Shown one piece after another: positions 9,269-16,825 of a DNA stretch of 64,000 nucleotides. Position 1 is the first letter of the stretch, and each line of letters starts with the position of its first letter. The DNA comes from JBBSBL01 sp046330255. GTDB taxonomy: Bacteria > Actinomycetota > Thermoleophilia > Solirubrobacterales > Solirubrobacteraceae. A model generated the notes under the pieces. That model made no database searches. It was not told where the DNA came from and saw nothing but the letters and a program-made list of their open reading frames with translations. The DNA is taken from the NCBI GenBank assembly GCA_046330255.1, contig JAXLTC010000002.1, positions 248,001-312,000 on the forward strand, given 5' to 3'. The position numbers and the translations under genes were made by a program.

Positions 9269-10003
9269 GTGGCCGGACAGGACATCGCGGCCGACGCGCC
9301 GGAGGAGCGGGAGCTCAGGGAGAAGGAGCGCGAGCTCGGCGGCCTCGAGGACGAGTTCGCCGCCCTGCAGGAGCGGATCGCGACGCTCACGGCGCTGCTG
9401 GCGCGCTTCGAGGCGCGCTACCAGAGCGAGGTCGGCGCGCTGTTCATCGAGCTCGACGGGATCGAGGCGCGGCTCGCCGGGCGGTCCGGCGAGGGCCCGG
9501 CGCGCCCCGAGGGGGGCGGAGCGTGGCAGGACGCCGGCGCGAACGGCCAGGCCGCGCCCGACGGCGAGCTGTGGGAGACGCCGCGCGCCGAGGGCAAGGC
9601 CCTCTTCCGGGAGGCCGCCAAGCGCCTGCATCCGGACCTCCACGAGGCCCCGGACGCCAGGCGCCGCGCGACCGACGCGATGGCCGCCGCCAACGAGGCA
9701 TACCGGCTCGGCGACCTCGACGCGCTCCGACGGATCCTGCGCGACTGGGAGCAGAGCCCCGAAGCGGTCGGCGGCGACGATGTCGCCGCGCGGCTCGTGC
9801 GCGCGATCCGTCGCGTGGCGCAGGTGCGGGAGCTGATCGCCGGCGCCCGGCGCGAGCTGGAGGCGCTCCAGGACAGCGAGCTCAACCAACTGCGCGAGCG
9901 CGTCGAGGCCGATCCGGAGCTGCTCGGGCGGCTGCGCGCCGACCTCGAGGCCGGGCTGCTCGCGGCGCAGCGGCGGCTCTCCGAGACGGGGGCGCCCACG
10001 TGA
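9269..10003 (+). CDS. J-domain-containing coiled-coil protein
   Basis: 244 residues. Residues 12-70 form a charged coiled coil. A compact J-like segment follows at about 105-155 with the HPD tripeptide at 121-123 (LFREAAKRLHPDLHE), then a second helical, charged region to the C-terminus. HPD is the Hsp70-activating signature of DnaJ proteins, but here it sits mid-protein and there is no Gly/Phe or zinc region. GTG start. Its stop overlaps the next gene by 4 bases, implying a joint role with the propeller-like protein. No substrate is known. Confidence 0.7.
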   Translation: MAGQDIAADAPEERELREKERELGGLEDEFAALQERIATLTALLARFEARYQSEVGALFIELDGIEARLAGRSGEGPARPEGGGAWQDAGANGQAAPDGELWETPRAEGKALFREAAKRLHPDLHEAPDARRRATDAMAAANEAYRLGDLDALRRILRDWEQSPEAVGGDDVAARLVRAIRRVAQVRELIAGARRELEALQDSELNQLRERVEADPELLGRLRADLEAGLLAAQRRLSETGAPT

Positions 10004-11091
10004 GCGGGCGCGAGCTCGCCTCCGGGCCTGGCGGGGCGATCGCGCGCCGGTCGCGGGGGCTCGCCGCGCGCGGGCTCCGGCTCGCCGAGCGACTCGAGGA
10101 TCCGCGGCTGCCGTCCGCGCCGCTGCCGCACGCGGGCGCTTTCGGAGCCACCGCGCTCTCGGCCGACGGACGCTGGGTCGCCGCCGCGCGAAGTGGGTCC
10201 GCGCAGGACCGCGGCCTGCTGCTGGCGGCGCTGGACGGCTCCGGCGAGGTCCGCGAGGCCCTGGCCGACTCGTGGATCCGGTCGGTCCGCTTCCTGGGCG
10301 ACGAAACGGACCTTCTCGCCGCCACCCAGCAGGGGGAGGTGGTGCAGATCGCGCTCGACGGCGAGCGCCTGATCGAGGTCGCCCGGCGCCGGTGCCCCGC
10401 GGGAGCGGCCGACCCGCCGCGCACGGTCGAGGTCGCGCCGGACGGCGCGTTCGCCGCCGTGCTGCTGGGCTCGGGCACGATCGTCGGCCTGCCCTGGCCC
10501 GAGGGAGCGCCGTGGTCGTTCGACCTGCGCCGGGAGCTCGCGAACGGCTCGGTCGCGCGGCTCGCGTGCGCGTTCGAGCCGGCGCCGGCCGGGAAGCTCG
10601 CCGTCGTGTGCGACAGGGTCCTGGTGTTCGATCGCAGCGGCTCGGGCGGGCGGCTCGCCTCGCTCGCGCCCGACCTCGCCGGCGGGCCGAGCGCGCTCTG
10701 CTGGAGCGGCTCGGAGCTGCTGGTCGTCGAGGGCGCCGAACTGCTCCGCGTCCCGCTCCTGGGCGGCGGCCCCCGGTCGCGCACCCTGGCGGCGGCCGGC
10801 GCGACGGACCTCGGCCGCGCCGCGATCAGCCCGGGCGGGCGGATCATCGCGCTCCACCGCTCTGCCCACGCCGGCGAGATCGACCTTCACGCGCCGACGG
10901 GAGAGCCGCTCGCCCGGCGCCCGGCGAGCCCTCGCGGCGTCGAGGCGCTCGCGGTCGCCGACGACGGGCGGCTGGCGGTGGCGGAGGCCGACGGCGGACT
11001 CACGGTCTGGGCGCCGGGCCCCGCGGCCGAGCCGCTGCTGCGGATGCGCGACCGCCCGCGCGAGGCCGGGCGGCCGATCGCCGCGGGCTGA
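10000..11091 (+). CDS. beta-propeller-like (WD40-type) protein of unknown function
   Basis: 363 residues made of repeating short beta-rich blades: SADGRWVAAA, VEVAPDGAFAAVL, ISPGGRIIALH and VADDGRLAVAEADGGLTVWAP recur about every 45-60 residues, as in WD40/PQQ-like propellers. No signal peptide or catalytic motif was seen, so probably a cytoplasmic scaffold. Starts at a GTG overlapping the J-domain gene stop (GTGA). Function is unknown; the coupling suggests a chaperone-linked pair. Confidence 0.65.
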   Translation: MSGRELASGPGGAIARRSRGLAARGLRLAERLEDPRLPSAPLPHAGAFGATALSADGRWVAAARSGSAQDRGLLLAALDGSGEVREALADSWIRSVRFLGDETDLLAATQQGEVVQIALDGERLIEVARRRCPAGAADPPRTVEVAPDGAFAAVLLGSGTIVGLPWPEGAPWSFDLRRELANGSVARLACAFEPAPAGKLAVVCDRVLVFDRSGSGGRLASLAPDLAGGPSALCWSGSELLVVEGAELLRVPLLGGGPRSRTLAAAGATDLGRAAISPGGRIIALHRSAHAGEIDLHAPTGEPLARRPASPRGVEALAVADDGRLAVAEADGGLTVWAPGPAAEPLLRMRDRPREAGRPIAAG

Positions 11092-11114
11092 CGGCGACTC
11101 CGCCGGTCAGTCAG

Positions 11115-11188
11115 TCGGGACGCCCGGATTCGAACCGGGGACCTCCTGCTCCCAAAGCAGGCGCGCTGCCAGGCTGCGCCACGTCCCG
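11115..11188 (-). tRNA. tRNA-Pro (anticodon UGG)
   Basis: 74-nt cloverleaf on the minus strand. Acceptor CGGGACG/CGTCCCG (7 bp), D arm GCGC-AGCCTGGCA-GCGC, anticodon stem CCTGC/GCAGG around loop TTTGGGA (anticodon TGG), variable AGGTC, T arm CCCGG-TTCGAAT-CCGGG, discriminator A. The CCA tail is not encoded, so the CCA-adding enzyme at 51233 would be needed. Confidence 0.95.
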
Positions 11189-11237
11189 CCGGGCCGAGTG
11201 TAGGGGCTCGACCCGGCGGCCCTGCGAAACTCGCGCG

Positions 11238-12212
11238 ATGCCGGCCCCGCCGACCTCGGCCCGTCGCGGCTACCTGCTCGCCGCCGCGGCCGCGGCCCTG
11301 TTCGCCGGCAACGGGGCGACCGCGCGGGTGCTGCTGGACGACGGCATGCCGGCGGACCGCCTCGCCTGGCTGCGCTCGGCCACGGCGTTCGTCGCGCTGC
11401 TGGTCGCGCTGGCGTGGCGCAGGCCGCGGCTGCTGCGCGTGCGCCCGGAGCACGTTCCGCGCCTTGCGTTCCTCGGCGTCGCCGGCCTCGCCGTGGTCCA
11501 GGCCTCCTACTTCGTCGCGATCGAGCGCCTCGGGGTCGGTGTCGCGCTCACGATCCAGTACCTCGGCCCGCTGCTGATCCTGCTGTGGCTGCACCTGGCC
11601 TGGCGTCGCTCGCTCCCGCGCGGGATGTGGGCGGCCGCGGCGCTGTCGGTCAGCGGGTGCTTCCTGGTGGTGGGGGGCTGGGATCCGGGCGCGATCGACG
11701 GGCTCGGCCTGGCGGCAGCGCTCGTCTCGGCCGTCACGTTCGCGCTCTACGCGTTCGGGAGCGAGCGGGCGGGTCGCAGCTACCCGGCCGTGACCACGCT
11801 GGTGTGGGCGTTCGGGTTCTCGCTCGCGTTCTGGTCGCTGCTCGCCCCGCCGTGGAGCTTCCCGTGGGGCGAGCTCGCCTCTCCCGGGCACCTCGCCGCG
11901 GCCGCGTACGTGTGCGTGCTGGGCACGCTGGTCCCGTTCGTGATGATCGTCAGCGCGGTGCGCCACGTCCCCGCCGCGCGTGTGGCCGTGATCGCCACGC
12001 TGGAGCCGGTGCTCGGCGCGATCGTCGCCTGGCCCGCGCTGGGCGAGGCGCTGAGCGCGGTGCAGGTGCTCGGGGGGCTCGTGGTCGTCGGCGCCGTGGT
12101 CTTCGTGCAGGCCCAGCGCGCGGCCGGTGCCGAGGAGATCGCGCCGCCCTGGCCCGAGCGGGCGCGGGCGCCGGCGACGGGCGCGGTGACAGTGCCGGAG
12201 CCCGCCGAGTAG
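11238..12212 (+). CDS. EamA (DMT) family transporter
   Basis: 324 residues with about ten hydrophobic helices arranged as two EamA repeats (roughly residues 12-140 and 150-290). RhaT/YdcZ-like hallmarks include QYLGPLLILLW and, in the second half, IATLEPVLGAIVAWPALGE. The family exports or imports small metabolites such as amino acids and nucleosides. The cytoplasmic C-terminal tail is Pro/Glu rich. The substrate cannot be predicted. Confidence 0.88.
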   Translation: MPAPPTSARRGYLLAAAAAALFAGNGATARVLLDDGMPADRLAWLRSATAFVALLVALAWRRPRLLRVRPEHVPRLAFLGVAGLAVVQASYFVAIERLGVGVALTIQYLGPLLILLWLHLAWRRSLPRGMWAAAALSVSGCFLVVGGWDPGAIDGLGLAAALVSAVTFALYAFGSERAGRSYPAVTTLVWAFGFSLAFWSLLAPPWSFPWGELASPGHLAAAAYVCVLGTLVPFVMIVSAVRHVPAARVAVIATLEPVLGAIVAWPALGEALSAVQVLGGLVVVGAVVFVQAQRAAGAEEIAPPWPERARAPATGAVTVPEPAE

Positions 12213-12227
12213 GGCCATCCCGGCCCT
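12211..12227 (+). terminator. hairpin overlapping the EamA stop codon
   Basis: AGGGCC / GGCCCT perfect 6-bp stem with a 5-nt loop, beginning inside the TAG stop. There is no U-tract. A weak terminator candidate. Confidence 0.35.
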
Positions 12228-12248
12228 CAGCTACCCTCCGCCGCCGCC

Positions 12249-13511
12249 ATGGGACGCGTCGAGCCCCTCACAGCGCTGCGCTACGACCTCGCCGCCGTCG
12301 GCGGGCTGGAGCGGGTCGTGGCGCCGCCGTACGACGTGATCGACGCCGAGCGGCGGGCCGCGCTGCTCGCGCGCTCGCCGCACAACGCCGTTCGCATCGA
12401 CCTGCCGCAGGAGGGCGAGGACCCCTACGCGGAGGCCGCGCGGGAGATGGCCCGCTGGGAGGCCGAGGGCGTGCTGGAGCGCGATCCCGAGCCGGCTGTT
12501 TACGTGCTCGAGCAGCGCTACACCGCCCCCGGCGGCGGGGAGCGCGCACGCACGGCGTTCCTCGCGCGCGTGCGCGTGGAGCCCTACGGCGCGGGGCGCA
12601 TCCGCCCACACGAGCGCACCCACCCCGGCCCCAAGGAGGACCGGCTGCGGCTGACCAGGGCCACCCGCGCCAACCTCTCCCCCATCTTCAGCCTCTACGG
12701 GGACCCGTCGGGAACGGCACGCGCCGCGCTGGCCGCCGTCGTCGGCGCGCCGCCGTGGGGCGAGGCCGCGGACGACGACGGGACCCGCAACCGCGTCTGG
12801 CGCGTCGCCGACCCGGCGGCGGTCGCCGCGCTCACGGAGACCGCCGCCGCCTCCGAGTTGCTGATCGCCGACGGGCACCACCGCTACGAGACCTCGCGCG
12901 CCTATGCGGAGGAGATCGGCGGCGAGGGAGAGCACCGCTACGCACTGATGGCGCTGGTCGCGCTCGAGGACCCGGGCCTGACGGTCTTTCCCACGCACCG
13001 GCTCGTGTCCGGCCTGGACGCCGCGCAGCAGGAGGCCCTGCGGGACGCGATCCTGCGTGACTTCGACGCCGAGCCGCTGGACGACCCGCGCGCGCTGGAG
13101 CCCCCGCCGGCCGCGGACGGCGCGGTGCGGATCGGGTACATCGACGCCCACTTCCGCCGCCCCTACCGCCTGACGCTGCGCGACCCGTCCATCGCCGACG
13201 CCGCGATGCCCGGCCACGCCGAGCCCTACCGCCGCCTCGACACCGCGGTGCTGGAGGCGCTGCTGCTCGACCGCGCCCTCGGCTACAGCGCCGAGCGGAT
13301 CGACCACCTCGACGGCTTCGGCTACGCGCGCGACCTCGACCAGGCGCTCGAGCTGATCGGGACGGGCGCCTACGACGCCGCGTTCGTGATGGGCTCCACG
13401 CCCGTCGAGCGGATCCGCGAGGTCGCGGCGGCCGGCGAGAGCATGCCGCCGAAGTCCACCTACTTCTTCCCGAAGATCCCGACGGGCGTGGTCTTCAACC
13501 CCCTGGTATGA
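12249..13511 (+). CDS. DUF1015 family protein
   Basis: 420 residues, close to full family length. Recognisable family blocks: VVAPPYDVI near the N-terminus, RPHERTHPGPKEDRL, NLSPIFSLY and the strongly conserved IADGHHRYETS. The family is widespread and often sits near serine-biosynthesis or metabolic genes, but its biochemical activity is not established. A TACCCT hexamer at 12232-12237 lies 11 nt before the ATG. The stop codon lies inside a strong hairpin. Confidence 0.88.
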   Translation: MGRVEPLTALRYDLAAVGGLERVVAPPYDVIDAERRAALLARSPHNAVRIDLPQEGEDPYAEAAREMARWEAEGVLERDPEPAVYVLEQRYTAPGGGERARTAFLARVRVEPYGAGRIRPHERTHPGPKEDRLRLTRATRANLSPIFSLYGDPSGTARAALAAVVGAPPWGEAADDDGTRNRVWRVADPAAVAALTETAAASELLIADGHHRYETSRAYAEEIGGEGEHRYALMALVALEDPGLTVFPTHRLVSGLDAAQQEALRDAILRDFDAEPLDDPRALEPPPAADGAVRIGYIDAHFRRPYRLTLRDPSIADAAMPGHAEPYRRLDTAVLEALLLDRALGYSAERIDHLDGFGYARDLDQALELIGTGAYDAAFVMGSTPVERIREVAAAGESMPPKSTYFFPKIPTGVVFNPLV

Positions 13512-13520
13512 GCCAGGGGG
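13499..13520 (+). terminator. hairpin spanning the DUF1015 stop codon
   Basis: Perfect 8-bp stem CCCCCTGG / CCAGGGGG with loop TATGAG; the TGA stop lies in the loop. It is probably an intrinsic-type terminator without a U-run and may also influence termination of translation. Confidence 0.5.
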
Positions 13521-13618
13521 CAACCGCCCGTCTCCCGCTGCGGGCGAGGCTAGGATTGACGCAGCCGCCGGACCGCCGCCGCAGATTCGCCAAACGACCA
13601 GCGTCCAGGCGCCCCACC

Positions 13619-14023
13619 ATGCTCAAGGCCACAGCGCAGCGCACGGGCAACCTCGCCCACAGGATCAGGATCCGCCAGCACGAGCTCGCGGCCGACGAGC
13701 CGCTCGATGCCGGAGGCGACGACTCGGCGCCGAACCCCCAGGAGCTGCTCGCGGCCAGCCTCGCGTCCTGCACGGCGATCACGATCGAGATGTACGCGAA
13801 GCGCAAGGGCTGGGACCTCGGGCCCGTCGCCGTCGACGTCGAGTACACGCCCGCCGAGCGCGGCTGCCAGACGCGCTTCGAGTTGGTCCTGCGCCTGCCG
13901 GAGGACCTCACCGAGGAGCAGGTCGATCGCCTCAGGGTGATCGCCGCGAAGTGCCCGGTGCACCGGACGCTCGACGGCGAGGTCGCCTTCGAGGAGCGGG
14001 TAGAGATCGCCGCTCGCGCCTGA
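13619..14023 (+). CDS. OsmC family protein (second copy)
   Basis: 134 residues, a better match to OsmC/YhfA-type proteins than the one at 3245. Both expected cysteines are present: ELLAASLASCTAITIEMYA and the late KCPVHRTL. It would be a thiol-dependent (hydro)peroxide or electrophile-handling enzyme in the cytosol. The frame is open upstream to 13508, but the ATG at 13619 gives the usual family N-terminus (LKATAQRTGNLAHRI). It is followed after 7 bases by the Nudix gene, so co-transcription is likely. Confidence 0.85.
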   Translation: MLKATAQRTGNLAHRIRIRQHELAADEPLDAGGDDSAPNPQELLAASLASCTAITIEMYAKRKGWDLGPVAVDVEYTPAERGCQTRFELVLRLPEDLTEEQVDRLRVIAAKCPVHRTLDGEVAFEERVEIAARA

Positions 14024-14030
14024 GCCGCCG

Positions 14031-14627
14031 ATGGGCGTCGCCGCGCTGGACGCGTTGCGCGAGCGCCTGCTCGATGCCGAGGAGGCCTCGGGCCTGGCGG
14101 TTCGCGGCCGCGTCGACGCGGCGGTCCTCGTTCCGCTCTACGCCGCGGGGGACGGGCTCGGCGCGGTGTTCACCCGCCGCCGCGAGGACCTGCGCCGCCA
14201 CGCCGGCGAGGTGTCGTTCCCGGGCGGGCGGCGCGACGCGACCGACCGCGACCTGCTCGCGACGGCGCTGCGCGAGGCGCACGAGGAGATCGGGCTGCCG
14301 CCGGACGCCGTCGAGGTGATCGGCGCGCTTGCGCCGACCTCCACGATCGTCACGGGGTACGCGGTCTACCCGTTCGTCGGCGTGATCGGGCCCGGCCGCG
14401 CCTGGGCTCCCAGCGAGGCGGAGGTCGCGGAGGTGCTGGAGCTGAGCCTGGACGACGTGGCCGCGGGCTACGGGCGGCGCCGGTTGGTGCGCCGGGGCCT
14501 CCCGATCCGCACCGACACCTACGAGGTCGGCGGGCACGTGATCTGGGGCGCGACGGCGCGGATGGTCGCCGACCTGCTCGCGCGCCTCGACGCCGCCGGC
14601 GCGCGGGCGTCAGCGCGGGGCCAGTAG
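14031..14627 (+). CDS. Nudix hydrolase, CoA pyrophosphatase (NudL-like)
   Basis: 198 residues. The Nudix box is complete (GGRRDATDRDLLATALREAH followed by EEIGL), preceded by the AGEVSFPGG motif typical of NudL/CoAse proteins and followed by the PTSTIVTGYAVYPFVG block of the same group. It would cleave CoA or acyl-CoA to phosphopantetheine products and 3',5'-ADP, which suits the acyl-CoA-rich neighbourhood. Its last 18 bases overlap the convergent gene. Confidence 0.88.
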   Translation: MGVAALDALRERLLDAEEASGLAVRGRVDAAVLVPLYAAGDGLGAVFTRRREDLRRHAGEVSFPGGRRDATDRDLLATALREAHEEIGLPPDAVEVIGALAPTSTIVTGYAVYPFVGVIGPGRAWAPSEAEVAEVLELSLDDVAAGYGRRRLVRRGLPIRTDTYEVGGHVIWGATARMVADLLARLDAAGARASARGQ

Positions 14628-15104
14628 CTCCGCGATCCGCGCCCGCGCGGAGTCGACCCACCCGTCCGGATCGCCGGGATCGGCGTCCAGGAACGCGTGC
14701 GGGATCTCCGAGTAAGAGCACGCGCGCGCGACCGTCTCCCGGCCGGACGCGAGCAGCTCCGGGCCGGCGCTGCCCCGCGCCTCGTAGACGACCCCGCGCA
14801 CGGTCGTGTCGATCGTGCGCTCGAGCAGCATCCGCAGCCGCGGCCCGTGGAGCGCGGCCAGGCGCTCCGGGCCGCCGGTCGCGCTCGCCATCAGCCAGCA
14901 GAGGACGGTCACGCCGTCCAGCGCGTAGGTGAGCGTGCCGATGCGGTCCGGGTCGCCGACGTAGGGCTCCGCGCCCGCCGCCTCGATCGCCGCCGTGCAC
15001 GCGGGGTCGCGCGTGGTCCCGCGCACCGCATGGCCCTCGTCGCGCAGCGAACGGGCGAGCGCCCGGCCGCGACAGCCGCAGCCGACGAGCAGGATCCTGG
15101 CCAT
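14610..15104 (-). CDS. short NAD(P)-binding Rossmann protein
   Basis: 164 residues. The N-terminus MARILLVGCGCRGRALARSL is a GxGxxG-like dinucleotide-binding start, followed by a predicted alternating beta/alpha pattern. It is far shorter than SDR epimerases and has no YxxxK catalytic pair, so it may be a regulatory or degenerate member. A TAGCCT hexamer 10 nt before the ATG supports this start. Function unknown. Confidence 0.7.
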   Translation of the reverse strand: MARILLVGCGCRGRALARSLRDEGHAVRGTTRDPACTAAIEAAGAEPYVGDPDRIGTLTYALDGVTVLCWLMASATGGPERLAALHGPRLRMLLERTIDTTVRGVVYEARGSAGPELLASGRETVARACSYSEIPHAFLDADPGDPDGWVDSARARIAELLAPR

Positions 15105-15114
15105 GCGGCCGGGC

Positions 15115-15120
15115 AGGCTA
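15115..15120 (-). promoter_or_regulatory. -10 hexamer TAGCCT, leaderless start
   Basis: On the minus strand TAGCCT precedes the ATG at 15104 by 10 nt with no Shine-Dalgarno sequence. Confidence 0.45.
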
Positions 15121-15134
15121 GATGATCGGCCCGG

Positions 15135-15524
15135 TCAGCCGGGCGGGGGCCCGGCGTCCTGCTCGCCGCGTCGCGCCGCGCGCGCCGCCCGGCGCTCGGC
15201 CAGCGCGGCGCGCAGTTGCGCCTCGTCCCGGTCGGCGAGATAGGCCTCGCGGTCGGCCTGCACCGCGCGGCGGTCCTCGGCCACACGCCGGTGGAGGTCC
15301 GCCTCGGTGAGCTCGGGCTCGCCGCGCGCGCGCCGACGTGCGTTGCGGGCCTCGAGCATCTGCTCGAGGTCCTCGGCCTCCGCCGCCAGCTTGCGCTCCT
15401 GCAACTCGCGCGGGTTCCAGTCCAGCACGTCCGCGCCGCTGCCCGGATACCAGCGGCCCAGCAGGTAGAGGACGAGCACGATCGCGCCTATCCCCCCGAA
15501 CATCACGAGGGCGAAGCCGTCCAC
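15135..15524 (-). CDS. membrane-anchored coiled-coil hypothetical protein
   Basis: 129 residues. A single N-terminal membrane helix (FALVMFGGIGAIVLVLYLLG) is followed by a WYPGSGADVLDWNP linker and a long, highly charged helical tail rich in Arg, Glu and Ala. No catalytic motif. A GTG start is supported by a TACGCT hexamer 7 nt upstream. Similar short anchored proteins are common actinobacterial hypotheticals. Confidence 0.65.
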   Translation of the reverse strand: MDGFALVMFGGIGAIVLVLYLLGRWYPGSGADVLDWNPRELQERKLAAEAEDLEQMLEARNARRRARGEPELTEADLHRRVAEDRRAVQADREAYLADRDEAQLRAALAERRAARAARRGEQDAGPPPG

Positions 15525-15531
15525 GGCGGCC

Positions 15532-15549
15532 AGCGTACTCCCTTAGCAT
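15532..15549. promoter_or_regulatory. divergent -10 hexamers for 15524(-) and 15558(+)
   Basis: TACGCT (minus, 15537-15532) lies 7 nt from the GTG at 15524, and TAGCAT (plus, 15544-15549) lies 8 nt from the thiolase GTG at 15558. Two back-to-back leaderless promoters fit in 33 bases. Confidence 0.5.
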
Positions 15550-15557
15550 CGCGACCC

Positions 15558-16718
15558 GTGCGCGACGCGCTGATCCTCGACATGGTCCGCACGCCGTTCG
15601 GGCGCTACGGGGGTGCGCTCTCCGGGGCGCGGCCGGACGATCTCGCCGCGCACGTCCTTGCGGCCGCGGCGCAGCGCAACGGGATCGAGCCCGCCGAGGT
15701 CGACGAGGTGGTGCTCGGCTGCACCAACGGCGCCGGCGAGGACAACCGCAACGTCGCGCGGATGGCGGCGCTGCTCGCAGGGTTCCCGGTCGAGGTTCCG
15801 GGCGTGACCGTCAACCGCCTGTGCGCCTCGGGGCTGGAGGCGGTCAACCAGGCCGCCAGGATGGTGGCGACCGGCGATGCGGAGCTGGTGCTGGCGGGCG
15901 GGGTCGAGTCGATGACGCGCTCGCCGCTGGTCGCGCTGAAGCCCGAGCGGGGCTTCCCCCGCGGCGGCGTGGACCTCGTCGACACCACCATCGGCTGGCG
16001 CTTCGTGAACCCGCGGATGCCGTGCTCGACCGAGTCGATGGGCGAGACCGCGGAGAACGTCGCCGAGCGCTACGCGGTCTCGCGCGCCGACCAGGACGCG
16101 TTCGCGCTGCGCTCGCACCGGCGGGCGCTGGCCGCGCGCGAGGCGCTGCGCCGCGAGCTCGCCCCGCTGGACGGCGCCGCCGACGACGAGTGCCCGCGCC
16201 CCGACACGAGCGAGGAGCGGCTCGCCGGGCTGCGCGCGATCTTCCGCGACGGCGGCAGCGTCACCGCCGGCAACGCCTCGCCGATCAACGACGGCGCCGC
16301 GTGCGTGGTGGTCGCCTCGGCGGGCGCCGCCGAACGGCTCGGGCGCGACCCGCTGGCCCGCGTCGTCGCGAGCGCCGCGGCCGGAGTGGATCCGTCGATG
16401 ATGGGCATCGGCCCGGTCCCGGCGAGCCGCAGGGCGCTCGAGCGCGCGGGCCTGGGCGCCGCCGATCTCGATCTCGTGGAGCTGAACGAGGCGTTCGCCT
16501 CCCAGGCGCTGGCCTGCGCCCGGGAGCTGGGGCTGGACGAGGAGCGCCTGAACGTCAACGGCGGCGCGATCGCGCTCGGCCACCCGCTCGGCGCGAGCGG
16601 CGCACGGCTGGTCGGCACCCTCGCCCACGAGCTGCGCGCGCGCGGCGGGCGCTACGGCCTGGCGACGATGTGCGTCGGCGTCGGCCAGGGGCTGGCAACC
16701 GTGATCGAGGCGACATAG
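15558..16718 (+). CDS. thiolase family acetyl-CoA acyltransferase
   Basis: 386 residues. Acyl-accepting Cys89 (NRLCASGLEA), His342 (ALGHPLGASG) and the proton-relay Cys372 (TMCVGVGQG) are all in place. The stretch GAGEDNRNVARMAALLAG and the GRYGGALSGARPDDLA start resemble 3-oxoadipyl-CoA thiolases (PcaF), but general 3-ketoacyl-CoA thiolases share them. It cleaves 3-ketoacyl-CoA to acetyl-CoA plus a shortened acyl-CoA. The GTG start fits the upstream -10. The nearby dehydrogenases supply a beta-oxidation-like context. Confidence 0.92.
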   Translation: MRDALILDMVRTPFGRYGGALSGARPDDLAAHVLAAAAQRNGIEPAEVDEVVLGCTNGAGEDNRNVARMAALLAGFPVEVPGVTVNRLCASGLEAVNQAARMVATGDAELVLAGGVESMTRSPLVALKPERGFPRGGVDLVDTTIGWRFVNPRMPCSTESMGETAENVAERYAVSRADQDAFALRSHRRALAAREALRRELAPLDGAADDECPRPDTSEERLAGLRAIFRDGGSVTAGNASPINDGAACVVVASAGAAERLGRDPLARVVASAAAGVDPSMMGIGPVPASRRALERAGLGAADLDLVELNEAFASQALACARELGLDEERLNVNGGAIALGHPLGASGARLVGTLAHELRARGGRYGLATMCVGVGQGLATVIEAT

Positions 16719-16755
16719 AAGCGGGGAACGGGGCGCCTGCCGTCCGGGGTTCACC

Positions 16756-16775
16756 GGGTACCAGAGCTGGTGCCC
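16756..16775. terminator. bidirectional hairpin between convergent genes
   Basis: GGGTACCA / TGGTGCCC pair into an 8-bp stem with one G-T pair and a 4-nt loop, between the thiolase stop (16718) and the cyclase stop (16826). Likely shared terminator. Confidence 0.4.
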
Positions 16776-16825
16776 CCCGGGATCCGGGCGCGCGGAGACG
16801 GGACTCGCCCGCCCGGCGAGGACCT

